Of a DNA stretch of 64,000 bases, positions 12,701 to 21,436 are shown in pieces. Each line of letters opens with the position of its first letter. The first letter of the stretch is position 1. Origin of the DNA: Sphaerolaimus hirsutus (Eukaryota > Nematoda > Chromadorea > Monhysterida > Sphaerolaimidae); NCBI GenBank assembly GCA_964036195.1, contig OZ038454.1:27576315-27640314 (forward strand), in the 5' to 3' direction. The translations under genes were made by a program, and so were the position numbers. The notes beneath the pieces are model-generated. The model had not been told where the DNA came from. It saw only the letters and a program-made list of their open reading frames with translations, and did no database searches.

Positions 12701-14756
12701 AGTTTCCACCTGTAATTAATAATTACCGTATTTCCTCGAAATACCCCCCGGGGGGTGATTGTTTCATAGTGGTCCCGAGAGGGGGGGGGGGTCAAACGAG
12801 GGGGGGGTATTTCGAGGGGGGGGGGGGGTTATTATTTCACAAGAAAATTTTTGAAAACCAAGTACGAAATTGTCGTCTGAAACGTACGCAGACGTCGAAA
12901 AATGCAACAAAAACCGCCATTTATAGGGTTCTGTAGACTAATATTAGTATGTAGATGGTATGTACACTGTTCTAACGTGACACCGACATTGTTTTAACGT
13001 GTGTTCTGCAGTACACTGCAGAGTTGGTCAAATACTGGTATTTTTGGAAAACGTAAACGTAAACGTAAATACCTTTTCCAAAATGAAAGTATAAATACTA
13101 AAACGTAAGGTATTTTAAAAATACCTGGGAAAACGTAAAATAAAACGTAAACGTAAAAAATTATTACCGTATTTCATCTAATAGAAGGGCTCCCTTCTAT
13201 GTTTCACCAACATTGAATATACCTATTTTGAAAATACGGCTTCTGTGGATGGAAAGTGTGCGCTGGCGCACAAAAGTTTTAAAGTTGTCGGAAATTTATG
13301 GGGAAAGTTGCATTTTGGCAAAAAAATTTGGGTCTCACAACGTTTTTTTACGTTTTCTCTGGTACCCGGGTATTTCGGTCAGGAAAACGTAACAAAACGT
13401 AACGGTATTTTATGAAAACGTAAACGTAAACGTAAGTATAAATACCCGAATAACCGGGTATTTCGGGTAAACGTAAATATGTTTTTTCAACTCTGGTACA
13501 CTGAACACAAACTACAGTTATTGTCATGTACGTTCCCTTTACACTCAATTTGGGGGGGGGTATTTCGAGGGGGGGGGGGTTATTGTTTCATAGTGGTCTC
13601 GAGAGGGGGGGGGGTCAAACGAGGGGGGGGGGTATTTCAAGGGAGGGGGTATTTCGAGGAAATACGGTATACACCTGTTAGATGAGTGAGCTACCAACCC
13701 CCCTCCCCCTGAAGAGTCCCTTCCTTAGGCGTCTGATAAAATGTGTAGTCCAGATTTAACAAAAAGACATGTTAATTTGTCAATAAATCGTATATCGTGA
13801 AATGAGTTGATGCTTGAAAATTTTGACAAAACAATAATCACCCCCATCCCTCTTCAATAGTTCCCCTTTCAGTGAATTATTTGAGCCAATAAAGTATGCT
13901 AAATGCATTGAATTCGCTAATAAAACTCAGACCCCCCCCCCAAAAAAAAAAACACACCTGTACTCGGCAAAGGTGCCCATAACGTTCATTTTCTGCCGCT
14001 CATACTCAGCCACGGTGTCTTCCAACGCTTGAATTTTCTGCCGCAACTCAGATTCTCTGTATGAATTTATCGAGTCGGCGGCGGCGGCCGCGGCGGCGGA
14101 AAATTGCAAGGGCGACAGCGACCGGCTGCGATGGTCGTGTGGTGATTAGTGGTGGAAAAGGCACCGGGAAATAATGCGCCGCACCGACACCGACATCTCT
14201 GAAGTTTGGGGGGCACTGCACCGGCGCCGGCGCCGACACCGGCACCGACACCGGCACCGACAACTCTGAAATTTGAAGGACATCGCATCGACACCGGCAC
14301 CGATACCGACACCCCTGAAATTTGAAGGGCACCGACACCGGCACCGGTACCGACAACGACACCTCTGAAATTTCAAGGGCACCGCACCAGCATTGGTGCT
14401 GGCGGTTGGCGGCACGGTACCGCTGTCGTCGCGCCCGATTCATTGAACTCAACTTTTCAACGAAGCTCTTTCAATTAAAAAACCCCTCACATTCAAATCA
14501 AACCTAAACAACTATTCTAAAAACAGCCACTTTCTAAAAAAAATCGCCCGCACCCCGCGGCGCTGATCGGCGTCAGGTAGCTGCTCAAGGGCGACTTTGT
14601 GTTCGGCGCGACGCGCTTCGACACGCCCGCCATGCCGTACACGCTGGCCGTTGGGGCGACAGTTGCCGCGCTGCCGTTGAGACTTCCGATTGGAGTTGGC
14701 GCGACCGTCGACGGCACCGAATCTAATGCTGCGCATGTGCGAATATGAATTTGCAT
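6575..14756 (-). CDS. FAM184: FAM184-type coiled-coil protein, eight exons, 3' end off the window
   Basis: Exons (minus strand): 14728-14554 (or from ATG 14756), 14056-13958, 10736-10574, 9986-9894, 9028-8820, 8260-8113, 7729-7609, 6756-6575. All junctions are GT-AG and phases agree throughout. The product is almost all charged heptads. In order, it matches the N-terminal half of human FAM184A: RQKIQALEDTVAEYERQK aligns with its LDLRRKIQVLES region, DFEERMHTFQALQARFEREK with its RKFEEKLRSFGQLQVQFEKD region, and the later ESKLRRAQSLYETEL also aligns. No stop codon was found, so the gene continues leftwards. FAM184 proteins are poorly characterised coiled-coil proteins; no role is inferred. The conserved N-terminal block of the human protein was not found. 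A or B paralogue cannot be decided. Confidence 0.82.
6803..7061. mobile_element. TA-flanked poly-C MITE in FAM184 intron 7
   Basis: Inverted ends CCGTATTTCCTCGAACTACC and GGTATTTCGAGGAAATACGG with TA on both sides. The interior is nearly identical to the copies at 645 and 49929. It begins about 45 bp upstream of the acceptor of FAM184 exon 8, on the intron side. Confidence 0.85.
7410..7597. repeat. palindromic MITE (TTGAC core) next to FAM184 exon 7 donor
   Basis: A palindromic arrangement: AAACTCATTAATCAG and GAGTTTACCAGAATG on the left, CATTCTGGTAAACTC and a GTACTAGCGTGCGCA end on the right. Related copies occur across the window. It lies only about 12 bp beyond the donor site of exon 7. 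Confidence 0.65.
7609..7729 (-). CDS. FAM184: FAM184 exon 7
   Basis: Encodes LSLARQENDETVDKLKCASV and a further coiled coil ending LHEALQTKS. The codons are GC-rich at third positions like the WRAP53 exons. Acceptor CCTTTCCAG; the donor CGA|gttcgt is chosen because only it gives phase 1, as exon 8 requires. Confidence 0.8.
8113..8260 (-). CDS. FAM184: FAM184 exon 6
   Basis: Encodes QDEFRDRLDVLQQQFSQTK and then EDLCKCRDEVNMLESRLHEK, a continuous coiled coil. Acceptor ACACGCAG, donor GAT|gtgagt; enters in phase 2, leaves in phase 0. Confidence 0.83.
8561..8787. repeat. MITE with CTAGTTTTCACCGTGACC ends
   Basis: Starts near ACACACTAGTTTTCACCGTG and ends with the inverse CACGGTGAAAACTAG. A closely similar copy lies at about 19802-20053, including the internal stretch TGCTATATGTGTTTTAGT. 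It lies in FAM184 intron 5. Confidence 0.75.
8820..9028 (-). CDS. FAM184: FAM184 exon 5
   Basis: Encodes MMEVGRLEEERKALRLERDR followed by a segment with RRAQSLYETELTAAKALYSK. This is the best match to FAM184A, whose corresponding region reads LNKMLEELRLERKK. Acceptor CAACATAG, donor GCGAG|gtgtgt; phase 0 in, phase 2 out. Confidence 0.88.
9044..9691. mobile_element. element with GAGGCGTC ends and TCGACAAGTCC words
   Basis: The left end AATTGAGGCGTCCAATTCTA is inverted at the right end as AGAATTAGACGCCTCAATT. The interior carries the word GTCGACAAGTCC several times. It fills most of FAM184 intron 4 and stops about 15 bp before exon 5. Confidence 0.7.
9894..9986 (-). CDS. FAM184: FAM184 exon 4
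   Basis: Encodes 31 residues, CPL then DSLRQEHQKELNLMDRRLSE and a Gln/Leu tail. DSLRQEHQKEL aligns with EDLQAAHRREI of FAM184A directly after the residues that end exon 3. The CPL at the start has no human counterpart and is read from the transposon end; see the introner finding. Acceptor GGTCTGGGAG, donor CAG|gttcgg. Confidence 0.8.
9987..10573 (-). mobile_element. introner-like MITE forming FAM184 intron 3
   Basis: The whole intron is bounded by one inverted-repeat element. On the minus strand it starts gtgccactcccggatcctgt and ends gacagggtctgggag. Inside both ends are AAAATGTC/GACATTTT-type words shared with the copies at 21104, 24925 and 41096. A TTGAC-type palindromic MITE (about 10105-10330) is nested in it. 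The donor GT and the acceptor AG both lie in the element ends. The flanks carry CCCTGG on both sides, a possible target duplication. Confidence 0.78.
10574..10736 (-). CDS. FAM184: FAM184 exon 3
   Basis: Encodes ERVAERERKLEAEYSAKIIA, then SEDVLAAK and DFEERMHTFQALQARFEREK, ending EQAL. This aligns without gaps to FAM184A around RRKFEEKLRSFGQLQ. Acceptor CTCCTTTCAG, donor CTG|gtgcca; phase 2 in, phase 0 out. Confidence 0.88.
10831..12106 (+). mobile_element. hAT-like element (TAGGGTGTCAAA) carrying a BEL/Pao RT fragment, copy 1
   Basis: The ends TAGGGTGTCAAA and TTTGACACCCTA are flanked by the 8-bp duplication GATGTCAT (10823-10830 and 12107-12114). Both subterminal regions are arrays of GGAAAACGGAAAGGTAAA-like words. 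The middle, 11145-11860, is non-repetitive and carries the RT fragment listed separately. It lies in FAM184 intron 2. Confidence 0.9.
11145..11573 (+). pseudogene. BEL/Pao reverse-transcriptase fragment, decayed
   Basis: A 142-codon frame whose second half (VTNEVEALELYYKVKALFNQ, then MREWLSNS) is typical of the region after the catalytic motif in BEL/Pao reverse transcriptases. The usual Tyr-x-Asp-Asp reads YVDN here, so a catalytic Asp is missing. The first part joins an upstream segment directly to this motif, so the palm domain is mostly deleted. It lies inside a hAT-like element and was probably carried by it. Confidence 0.75.
12124..12560. mobile_element. TA-flanked poly-C MITE
   Basis: Ends CCGTATTTCCTAGAAATACC and TATTTCGAGGAAATACGG with TA borders. 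Poly-C and poly-G runs lie near both ends. It sits about 10 bp after the target duplication of the hAT-like element before it. Confidence 0.82.
12726..13667. mobile_element. TA-flanked poly-C MITE interrupted by a nested hAT-like element
   Basis: The outer ends CCGTATTTCCTCGAAATACC and GTATTTCGAGGAAATACGG have TA borders. The interior TGTTCTAACGTGAC is shared with the copy at 12124 in reverse. It is split by the CAGAGTTG element at 13019-13495, so the MITE is the older insertion. Confidence 0.85.
13019..13495. mobile_element. hAT-like element, CAGAGTTG ends, AAACGTAAACGT words
   Basis: Ends CAGAGTTGGTCAAATACTGG and TTTTTTCAACTCTG, flanked by the 8-bp duplication GTACACTG (13011-13018 and 13496-13503). 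The interior is dominated by AAACGTAAACGTAA and GGTATTT words. A second copy is at 50506-51335. Confidence 0.9.
13958..14056 (-). CDS. FAM184: FAM184 exon 2
   Basis: Encodes ESELRQKIQALEDTVAEYER and then QKMNVMGTFAEY. It matches the FAM184A block LDLRRKIQVLESSLEDHIK. Acceptor TTCATACAG, donor TACAG|gtgtgt. The open frame continues upstream through an alanine (GCC) run, but the phase match to exon 1 supports the splice at 14057. Confidence 0.83.
14195..14415. repeat. GC-rich 6/12-bp satellite (CACCGGCACCGA)
   Basis: Repeats of CACCGACACCGGCACCGA with interspersed CTCTGAAATTTGAAGGGCAC units, one every 60-75 bp. The frames read as Val/Pro/Ser or Arg/Cys repeats, which is a consequence of the array. 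It lies in FAM184 intron 1, beside a GGC trinucleotide run at 14077-14099. Confidence 0.75.
14554..14728 (-). CDS. FAM184: FAM184 exon 1 or first visible exon, Ser/Thr/Ala-rich
   Basis: Encodes SVPSTVAPTPIGSLNGSAAT and then VSKRVAPNTKSPLSSYLTPI with GC-rich third positions like the proven exons. The donor GCGGG|gtgcgg leaves phase 2, which fits exon 2. Two starts are possible: an acceptor at 14729 (ATGCGCAG) with an upstream exon, or an in-frame ATG at 14756 making this the first coding exon. No homology was recognised, so membership rests on phase and composition. Confidence 0.55.
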
Positions 14757-14818
14757 GTGCAAAAGAGAATTTGCATGTGCGATGTGAAATCATTGCGCAA
14801 AGGACACCTCAAAATATA

Positions 14819-15125
14819 CCGGAAATACCCACCTTCCCAAACCCCCCCCCCCCTCATAATGGCCACTACAAACCCTCTGAAAACAGTATTTCAACTTGTT
14901 GTTTTTTTGAAAATGAACTTTCGAATTTTTTCCTTAAATGAATTTCCGAATTTCGAATTTACTTTTAGATTTTTTTTGGAAAAAAAATTGATTTTTAAGT
15001 GTTTTTTCAATGATGAAATAAAAATTCTAATATTTTTTGCCATCGTTACCTTCCATACGTTTAATCCCCCTCAAAATTTTCGCTATGAAGCGATCACCCC
15101 CGGGGGGTATTCCGATGATATACGG
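14819..15125. mobile_element. diverged TA-flanked poly-C MITE
   Basis: Ends CCGGAAATACCCACC and GGGGGGTATTCCGATGATATACGG with TA borders. It retains the ATGGCCACTA/GATCACCCC segments of the family but is more decayed than the other copies. Confidence 0.6.
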
Positions 15126-15278
15126 TAAATGGATAGTGATGGACACCGGAAGAAATTTCTGCTTTTGCAAAATTTTGGCGTAGTAAATACTAGCGTGTGC
15201 GCAGGGCCTTTCCATCACTATTAATAATTCAAAAACAGCGCACATTTGGACACTGGCGGCGAGGGCCAGGGCAACATA

Positions 15279-15413
15279 TCAGGCACTGCAGATTTCGAAG
15301 CAGTGACTGCAGCCGTCGGTTTCGTCGATGTGCTCGATGTCGTTGTCGAGCTGGATGTCGATGTCCTCGGGCTGGTCGATGTCGATGTTGAGGTCGATGT
15401 GCAGGAAGGTGTG
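15279..15413 (-). CDS. terminal exon of a small acidic protein, unrecognised
   Basis: Behind a good acceptor (GCGCAACTAG) the frame encodes 44 residues and a TGA stop. It begins HTFLHIDLNIDIDQPEDIDI and ends ETDGCSHCFEICSA, so it is rich in Ile-Asp pairs with four cysteines near the end. Nearly every codon ends in G or C, as in the real exons of the WRAP53 gene; the other open frames lack that bias. The partner exon may be 18050-18082. The family was not recognised. A Ser/Thr-rich reading of another frame is the main alternative. Confidence 0.55.
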   Translation of the reverse strand, partial: HTFLHIDLNIDIDQPEDIDIQLDNDIEHIDETDGCSHCFEICSA

Positions 15414-18049
15414 CTAGTTGCGCCCGGCGCTGGTTGGTCCTAATTATGGGGGGTGGTGATTTTGTGTTTGTGGCCTTGCACACTAGTTGACAAGGACACA
15501 AAATGTCTACTGGTTCCGATCCCAATTCAAAGCTTGTTGGGGAGCCGACAAACGATGTTTATGCGTAAAAGTGTTGAATCATGTTGCAAATGAAACTGAA
15601 CCACAAAAAAAAATTGACAAAAATTGCGCATTTGCAAGGACATGTGTATAGTGTAAGAGCGTTTTTACGATGAGAAAAACACCACCCCACAAATTTTTAG
15701 ACAACCAAATGCAATAATAATTCACGGAACATAAACTCAATGTATTTTGTAAACCAAATTTCGAATAAATCCCCTCAGGTATTTTGGCGACTTTTTCGTA
15801 GCCTACGGGGCCTGCATGGCACTGCGCAGCAGTTTTCCCTGCTGTGCTACACCCCAATAAAGCACAGCACTGCAAGATCAACGCCGCTGCACTGGCAGAC
15901 CGAGTTTACCACGTTTTTAGCAGTTGTAGTGCACTGCACAATTTCGTTTCCTTATACCCCATTAACTGTTCATGTCAATATGCGCCAACTCAACTTAAGT
16001 AAATTTAGCTAAGTTATTTCTAGCCCAAATGTAAACTACATTCCACGTGGCGCAAGGTGAGAGGGGAATTTCACATTTCTACTTTTAAATGCCGCGGCGC
16101 AGCGTGTGGACGCCTTTGAAGTTGTCGGCACACTGTTGTGACTTTCTGGGTGGCCGAATGCACATTCCACCCTTTACTTATCTTTGGGCAGAGGCAAAGA
16201 CTGCAACTGATAGGTAGGTGGCGACCGGAAGCCAGGAACAATGAATTTCACAAAAAATAAACAAAATAAATACTGTTCCGAGTTCCTCCCCATGTTGACT
16301 TGATTGTCATGTGTCATCTAGTATCGGTGGGTGGTAGGAACAGCTTCTGATAACGCCCCAAGTGACAAGTCGCAGTCCAAAAAAATACATTTTCCACCGC
16401 TCCAGTACAAATATCCCATCACGCTCGGAAGGGTGAGGCCATCGGGCTGAACCTTTCTCACGGGCGCGAGCTGACTGGATAGTCACAATAGTGGGTCACG
16501 ACGTTGAGGGTGATAAGCATTCGTGCCTGCAAGCATTCTGTTAGCTACCGTAACTCCTGAATACAAACCCCCGTGCAAAGTTTCCACGTGACATGTAGAG
16601 AATACTGTATATATCGTTTCACGCCAATGTCTTTCAATTCCATGAGCTTAGTTAATCGTATTTAGTAACCTTATTAATTAGTATTAGTTGTAAGCTTGTA
16701 TTAATTATCTAATTATCAGTTAGCTTGATTTCCTATGATAATTCATGACATCGTATTTGTTTTCATCATATTTCCTTCATTCCCATTTCTGTAAATATGC
16801 ATTCCACTGCGCCGTTGACTTTTTCCTGTTGTATCAGATTAAGTAGGGATTTGTAGGTAATTATGGAAGTGGGTAATCGTTTCTTGAGTAGCTATCAATT
16901 ATTAGGATAAGCCCCATGTCACATGAAGCTATTATTTGATGCTGTAAATTGTATCTAAGTATTACCGCACATTTTATTTATCCAATTAGTTACGCTTTTA
17001 TAAGTATTTGCATCTTACGATTTTATTAAGTGCTCACATCAGAGCTTATGTGAATTGAAAGTGATTCTGTGCCTTCTTGACATTGTGCTTTTTTAGTCTT
17101 TTTATTCACATTGATTATGGTACTTACATTATCCTTATAAGTGGCTGGAATTGTTGTTTTTTCACCAATATTTCGACTTGTGACAAAAATTGACTTTTGC
17201 TTCTACTCTGCCGCTAGTGTTCTTCCATCGCCCTAAAAAATAAACTCTCTTCTCAAACTCAACTTGGACCCCCCTTTAGTATCAAAACTAAGTACTAACT
17301 GTTTTTCCCTTAGTTTGCTGATTAACAAACCGCTCTAATTACTGCACCGCTTGTGCTAAGTGTAGGCGCTGTGCGTGCCGCGGGAAATGGAACAGCGCGA
17401 TCCCCAAGTGGTTCACTGCACGTTCTGCAAAACAATGTCTTCGGACACGTTTCCTTAAAATTTACACACGCATTTATAACCTGGACCTCCGGGCCCAGTG
17501 CAGTGCACACCAGTGACAACGGCGGGTGAAGAGGAGTGAAAGGGAAGGTAGTGAGGTAAAAAGCGCTCTGAATCGTGTAGACAAAAAACAGCTGAATACA
17601 TGGATTCATGACAATAGTATGCTGCATTTTGTCACTCGTCAGCAAGCTTTGAATTGGGATGGGAACCAGTTCACATTTCATTTCTTTGTCAACTAGTGTG
17701 TGTTTTGGGCCTTTCTGTGTTTGGTCTTTTTTGGGGGGAGGGGAGGTAGCAGTTGACGGGCAATAATAGACGTTGCATATTGTATGCTTTACTTGAACGT
17801 CGTTGAAGCGTAATCTCTCAGCTATTTGGTGGTGGTATAACAATGTTTTGAATGGTTGACCAACTTGACCAACAATTTTTTTGTCTGCAGCATCACTTTG
17901 CCGCCTTAAGTTTTCTTGCCGCGTTGCACGGTAAAACGTTTAAAGGGCCATTTTACTTTCATGCCACTTGTCAAGTGTGGAATTGCTTCTAGAGTCAAAT
18001 CATGGTATACAAAAATCTAACACAAAAAAAACAAAAAAATCGACCAAAC
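15414..18049. other. non-coding stretch between the two exons of the candidate small gene
   Basis: About 2.6 kb with fewer transposon ends than the surrounding DNA. No convincing exon was seen; a 173-codon minus frame at 17322-17843 has no coding bias or domain. From about 16000 to 17300 the sequence looks single-copy within this window. Confidence 0.4.
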
Positions 18050-18082
18050 CTCATTCTCATCATTCAACACGCGGTCGCTCAT
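18050..18082 (-). CDS. possible first coding exon of the small acidic protein
   Basis: An ATG is followed by MSDRVLNDENE and a possible donor GAG|gtttgg. It ends in phase 0, the phase needed by the exon at 15413-15279, giving a 55-codon gene. The first exon is too short for statistical support and the donor is weak, so the link is tentative. Confidence 0.3.
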
Positions 18083-19322
18083 TTCGACAAATATTTTTGT
18101 AGCAACGAAATGAATACGTAAATCGAATGTTCAATATAAAATGGGGTAAAATAAAAAAATCCTAGCGTATATATCATAGAATACATTCATAAATGCGAAT
18201 GTAAATATGTGGGTATATGGCATTTAAGTAGGTAATACCTATTCATGAGTATAAGGTAGGTACATTCAATGGCTTTTCTAGTGACGTCAATATGTAACAT
18301 AGATAGCTACAGAGAAGGCTTTCATTATACCATTTGCAGAAAAACGTTGTCGCACAGGTCGAAAGCATCCAACAAAGCATCGAAAACGGAAGCAGAAAAA
18401 GACTTTGTGGCTTTCGGTGCCGATAGCGATGGCGCTGGCGCCTGGCGCCATTTATCGTGCGCCAAAGGGCGCCATAGCGACTCCTGCACACACTAGTTTT
18501 CAACTGAAGTTTCGGAAACTCGCCTTTGAACGCATTTGAGTTTACCGGAATGAGTTCGGTTTGTTCGCACACGATTGTAGTTGACGGATAGCTCATTTCG
18601 GCAAACTCAAATGCGTTCAAAGCTGATCTATGGTTTTTCAAGTTTTGGTTGAAAATTAGCGAGTGCAGAGCGATTTTGTAACCGACTTTGTCCGGTAGCT
18701 AACAATTGCAAAATGTATGTAAAAAAGTGTTCGAATTTTTAAGCGTTTGTTTCAAAAATGATTTTTCGAATTTCAAACTTTTTCTCCGAAAAATGGTTTT
18801 CGAGAATCATAAATTTTTGGAAACGTTTCAAATTGTGGATTTTTCCTACTGTAGTAGTTGATTGAAAAGTTCAGAATATGCACTACGGATCTGCGTATCT
18901 CTGGCGCTGGCGCCATTTTTTTCATTTCTCCATCGCCAGTCGCTGGTGACCACATGACAGATGTCTGCTGTCACATTTTGGAAGCTGACATTCAAAACAA
19001 AAAGCCATTTGGATACTCAGGTAAATCTAGTGTGAGTATGTTCACTCGGCGACTATGGCTCGCCAATAAATACCTATTTAGATGTATACACAAAATATTT
19101 ACAGATCTATGAACTAGGGGTGGTAGTTGTCTTTTTAAACCATGTTTTTTAAAGTGTCTTTAAAAAAGAACATCTTGACCTTTTTTTAAAAAGCGGCCAA
19201 AAAAGTTTGTAGGTATTTTATTTGTTGACCGACATATTTACAATTAACGTTTTTTCAATGTTATAAAACTACGGTCATCTCAAATGCGTCTAACACAATA
19301 TAGTACAGGTGTTTTGTACATA

Positions 19323-19717
19323 CCGTATATCCTTGAATAAGACCCCCTTGAATAATACTGCCCCTTGAATAACACCCCCCTGTTGGCCAGGTGAGGAAAA
19401 TGGGGTTTGGTTCATGTATGTTCCTGCTGGGCTGATTCATCGAATGCAAACGGGGTTTGGTGTGTGAAACGAAAAATACAAAAGAATGTTAGCCTACGGC
19501 CGGGATACGTTGTTTTTGTTCTTGTTGAACTGGTGATTTTCTGCATTAGATGTGTTGACGGAATGCATACAAACAATGAATAAAGTGAAAGTTTTCCTGG
19601 AAGTTCTGAGGAAAAAAATAACTCCCCCTTGAATAGTACCCCCCCCCCTTGAATAACTCCCCCCCAAAACCTTTGATGAAAAAAAACGCCCCAGGGGTCT
19701 TATTCAAGGATATACGG
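19323..19717. mobile_element. TA-flanked MITE, GTCTTATTCAAGG subfamily
   Basis: Ends CCGTATATCCTTGAATAAGA and TCTTATTCAAGGATATACGG with TA borders. The inner words CCCCCTTGAATAA replace the CCCCTCGAAATA of the main family. A relative is at 20116-20513. Confidence 0.85.
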
Positions 19718-19801
19718 TAGCTAAATATCACTACTTATCAATATCACATTGTCGCACATGGGCGTCTACAAAAGACATGACAAGGACAACGCATTATGTG
19801 A

Positions 19802-20053
19802 TAATGGCCCTACACACACTAGGTAGTTTTCACCGTGACCGATGTGAAAACTGAAATGGCCACATGGCCACATCCAGCCTACCCTTTTAGTATGCTATAT
19901 GTGTTTTAGTTATAAAATTTTCAAATTTTAACTTTCATTAATTTAAATTCCAATTTAAATTTTTTTAAATCATTCAACCGTGTTCATTAATTTGCATTTG
20001 AAAAAAATTCAGTTTTCACACGAAGTCACGGTGAAAACTAGTGTGTGTAGGCA
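19802..20053. repeat. MITE with CTAGTTTTCACCGTGACC ends, copy 2
   Basis: Starts near ATGGCCCTACACACACTAG and ends CACGGTGAAAACTAGTGTGT. The interior matches the copy at 8561-8787 over most of its length. Confidence 0.8.
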
Positions 20054-20115
20054 CATTGAAGTAAAATTTGTTGTTATTCTATTCCTCAATTTTGGGACAT
20101 TTTGAAAACAGATTA

Positions 20116-20513
20116 CCGCAAATCCTCGAATAAGACCCCCCTCGAAAAACTCCCCCTTGAATAAGTCCCCCTGTTGGCGGGGTGAGGAAAAAATAACTCC
20201 CCCTCCCTTGAATAACTCCCCCCTGTTAAAAACTCCTCCCTCTGATGAAAAGGATACAATACAAAACTATAAAAGAATAGTAGCTTATGACCGCGACAGC
20301 AGATACATAATATGTATGCAGTGTATACACATTGTTTTGTTGTGATTGGACGGTGAAATACCTGAATTAAACGACTTTACATACTGCATCCATACAATGA
20401 ATCAAGTCCAAGTTTCTTGAGGAAATAATAACTCCCCCCCTTGAATAACTCCCCCCTCCAAAACGTCTGACGAAAAAATAACCCCCCTGGGGTCTTATTC
20501 GAGGATTGAGGGT
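20116..20513. mobile_element. TA-flanked MITE, GTCTTATTCGAGG subfamily
   Basis: Ends CCGCAAATCCTCGAATAAGA and TCTTATTCGAGGATTGAGGG with TA borders. Internal words (CTCCCCCTTGAATAAC) match the element at 19323. Confidence 0.75.
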
Positions 20514-21103
20514 AGTCTATTTTGAAAAACTACAAAAAATTTTTAAACGGGGTAATTGAAATAAAAAAACATTTTTACATCTCTAGTACACACTGATTTA
20601 TATACAAAAGTAAGTTTTTATTCGTTCTACAAGGTATTCAGTTTACGTTTACCGGTTGAAGTAAATGTGGATACATATTTAGGTAAATGGTTATAATTTA
20701 TAAAGTTGTGCTGAAGGAATTTGGTGGCACAGAGAGCTTCAATGTTTGTAAAATATAAAGAAATTTCCTCTGTTGTTTAAAACAAAAAAATATAAACCGC
20801 ATTTAAATAAGAAATGGGACACACTGTGGCACGCAAAAATTTTACCTGTATAGCGCGTCAAAAAGCTTGCAACAGCTGCCACATTTTCCTGGAAATTGGA
20901 ATAATTTGGGTGCAAAATAAATTAAGAGTGCAATTTATATGGAGAGTGGTTAAAAGAAAGCTGTCTTTTCTTTTTTGTACTTTTTTTCCGGAACAAAATG
21001 AAAGATTTGATCTGCAGCAGGGTGGCGAAACGTTTTTACTAATGTCCCTCAAAGTTTCAAAATTGTTTCAAAGTGATAGATGGAGTATACTTTGAGATAT
21101 CCG

Positions 21104-21378
21104 GGTGCCACTCCCAGAGCCTGTAAAATGTCAAATGTCATGCAAACTGTCAAAAGTCATGCAAAATGTCTCGTAAAATGTCAAATGTCATGCAAAGAGT
21201 CAAAAGCCATGCAAAATGTCCTGTAAAATGCCAAATGCCACGTAAAATGCCATTTTGCACGGCATTTTACCTACTTGACTATTGACACTTTGTCTTATAT
21301 TTTACATTGCAGGGATTTTAAATGACTTTAGACATTTCGCATGACATTTGACATTTTACAAGGTCTGGGAGTGGCACC
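21104..21378. mobile_element. introner-family MITE, intergenic copy
   Basis: Inverted ends GGGTGCCACTCCCAGA and TCTGGGAGTGGCACCC enclose CCTGTAAAATGTCAAATGTC words and their inverse. It is the same family that forms FAM184 intron 3 and WRAP53 intron 3, here outside any gene. Confidence 0.82.
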
Positions 21379-21436
21379 CGTCTGTAAGAATGTTTTCCTG
21401 TTGAACTAAAAAAGCTACAAATTTTGTATCCACGAT

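Noticed and set aside
14048..14452. Minus-strand frame of 134 codons rich in Val-Ser-Val-Pro or Arg-Cys repeats.
   Set aside because: It is a read-through of the CACCGG satellite in FAM184 intron 1; all frames give a repeat.
15246..15443. Plus-strand frame rich in Val-Asp (VDVEVDV) opposite the candidate small-gene exon.
   Set aside because: It is the antisense of the Ile-Asp-rich frame, which has better codon bias and a splice acceptor.
17322..17843. 173-codon minus frame.
   Set aside because: Codon use is not GC-ended as in real exons, there is no known motif, and no splice phases support it.
19113..20590. A TAGGGGTGG-type end at 19113 and a possible CTCTA end near 20586 as one large element.
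   Set aside because: The flanking 8-bp sequences do not match, so the pairing is not supported.
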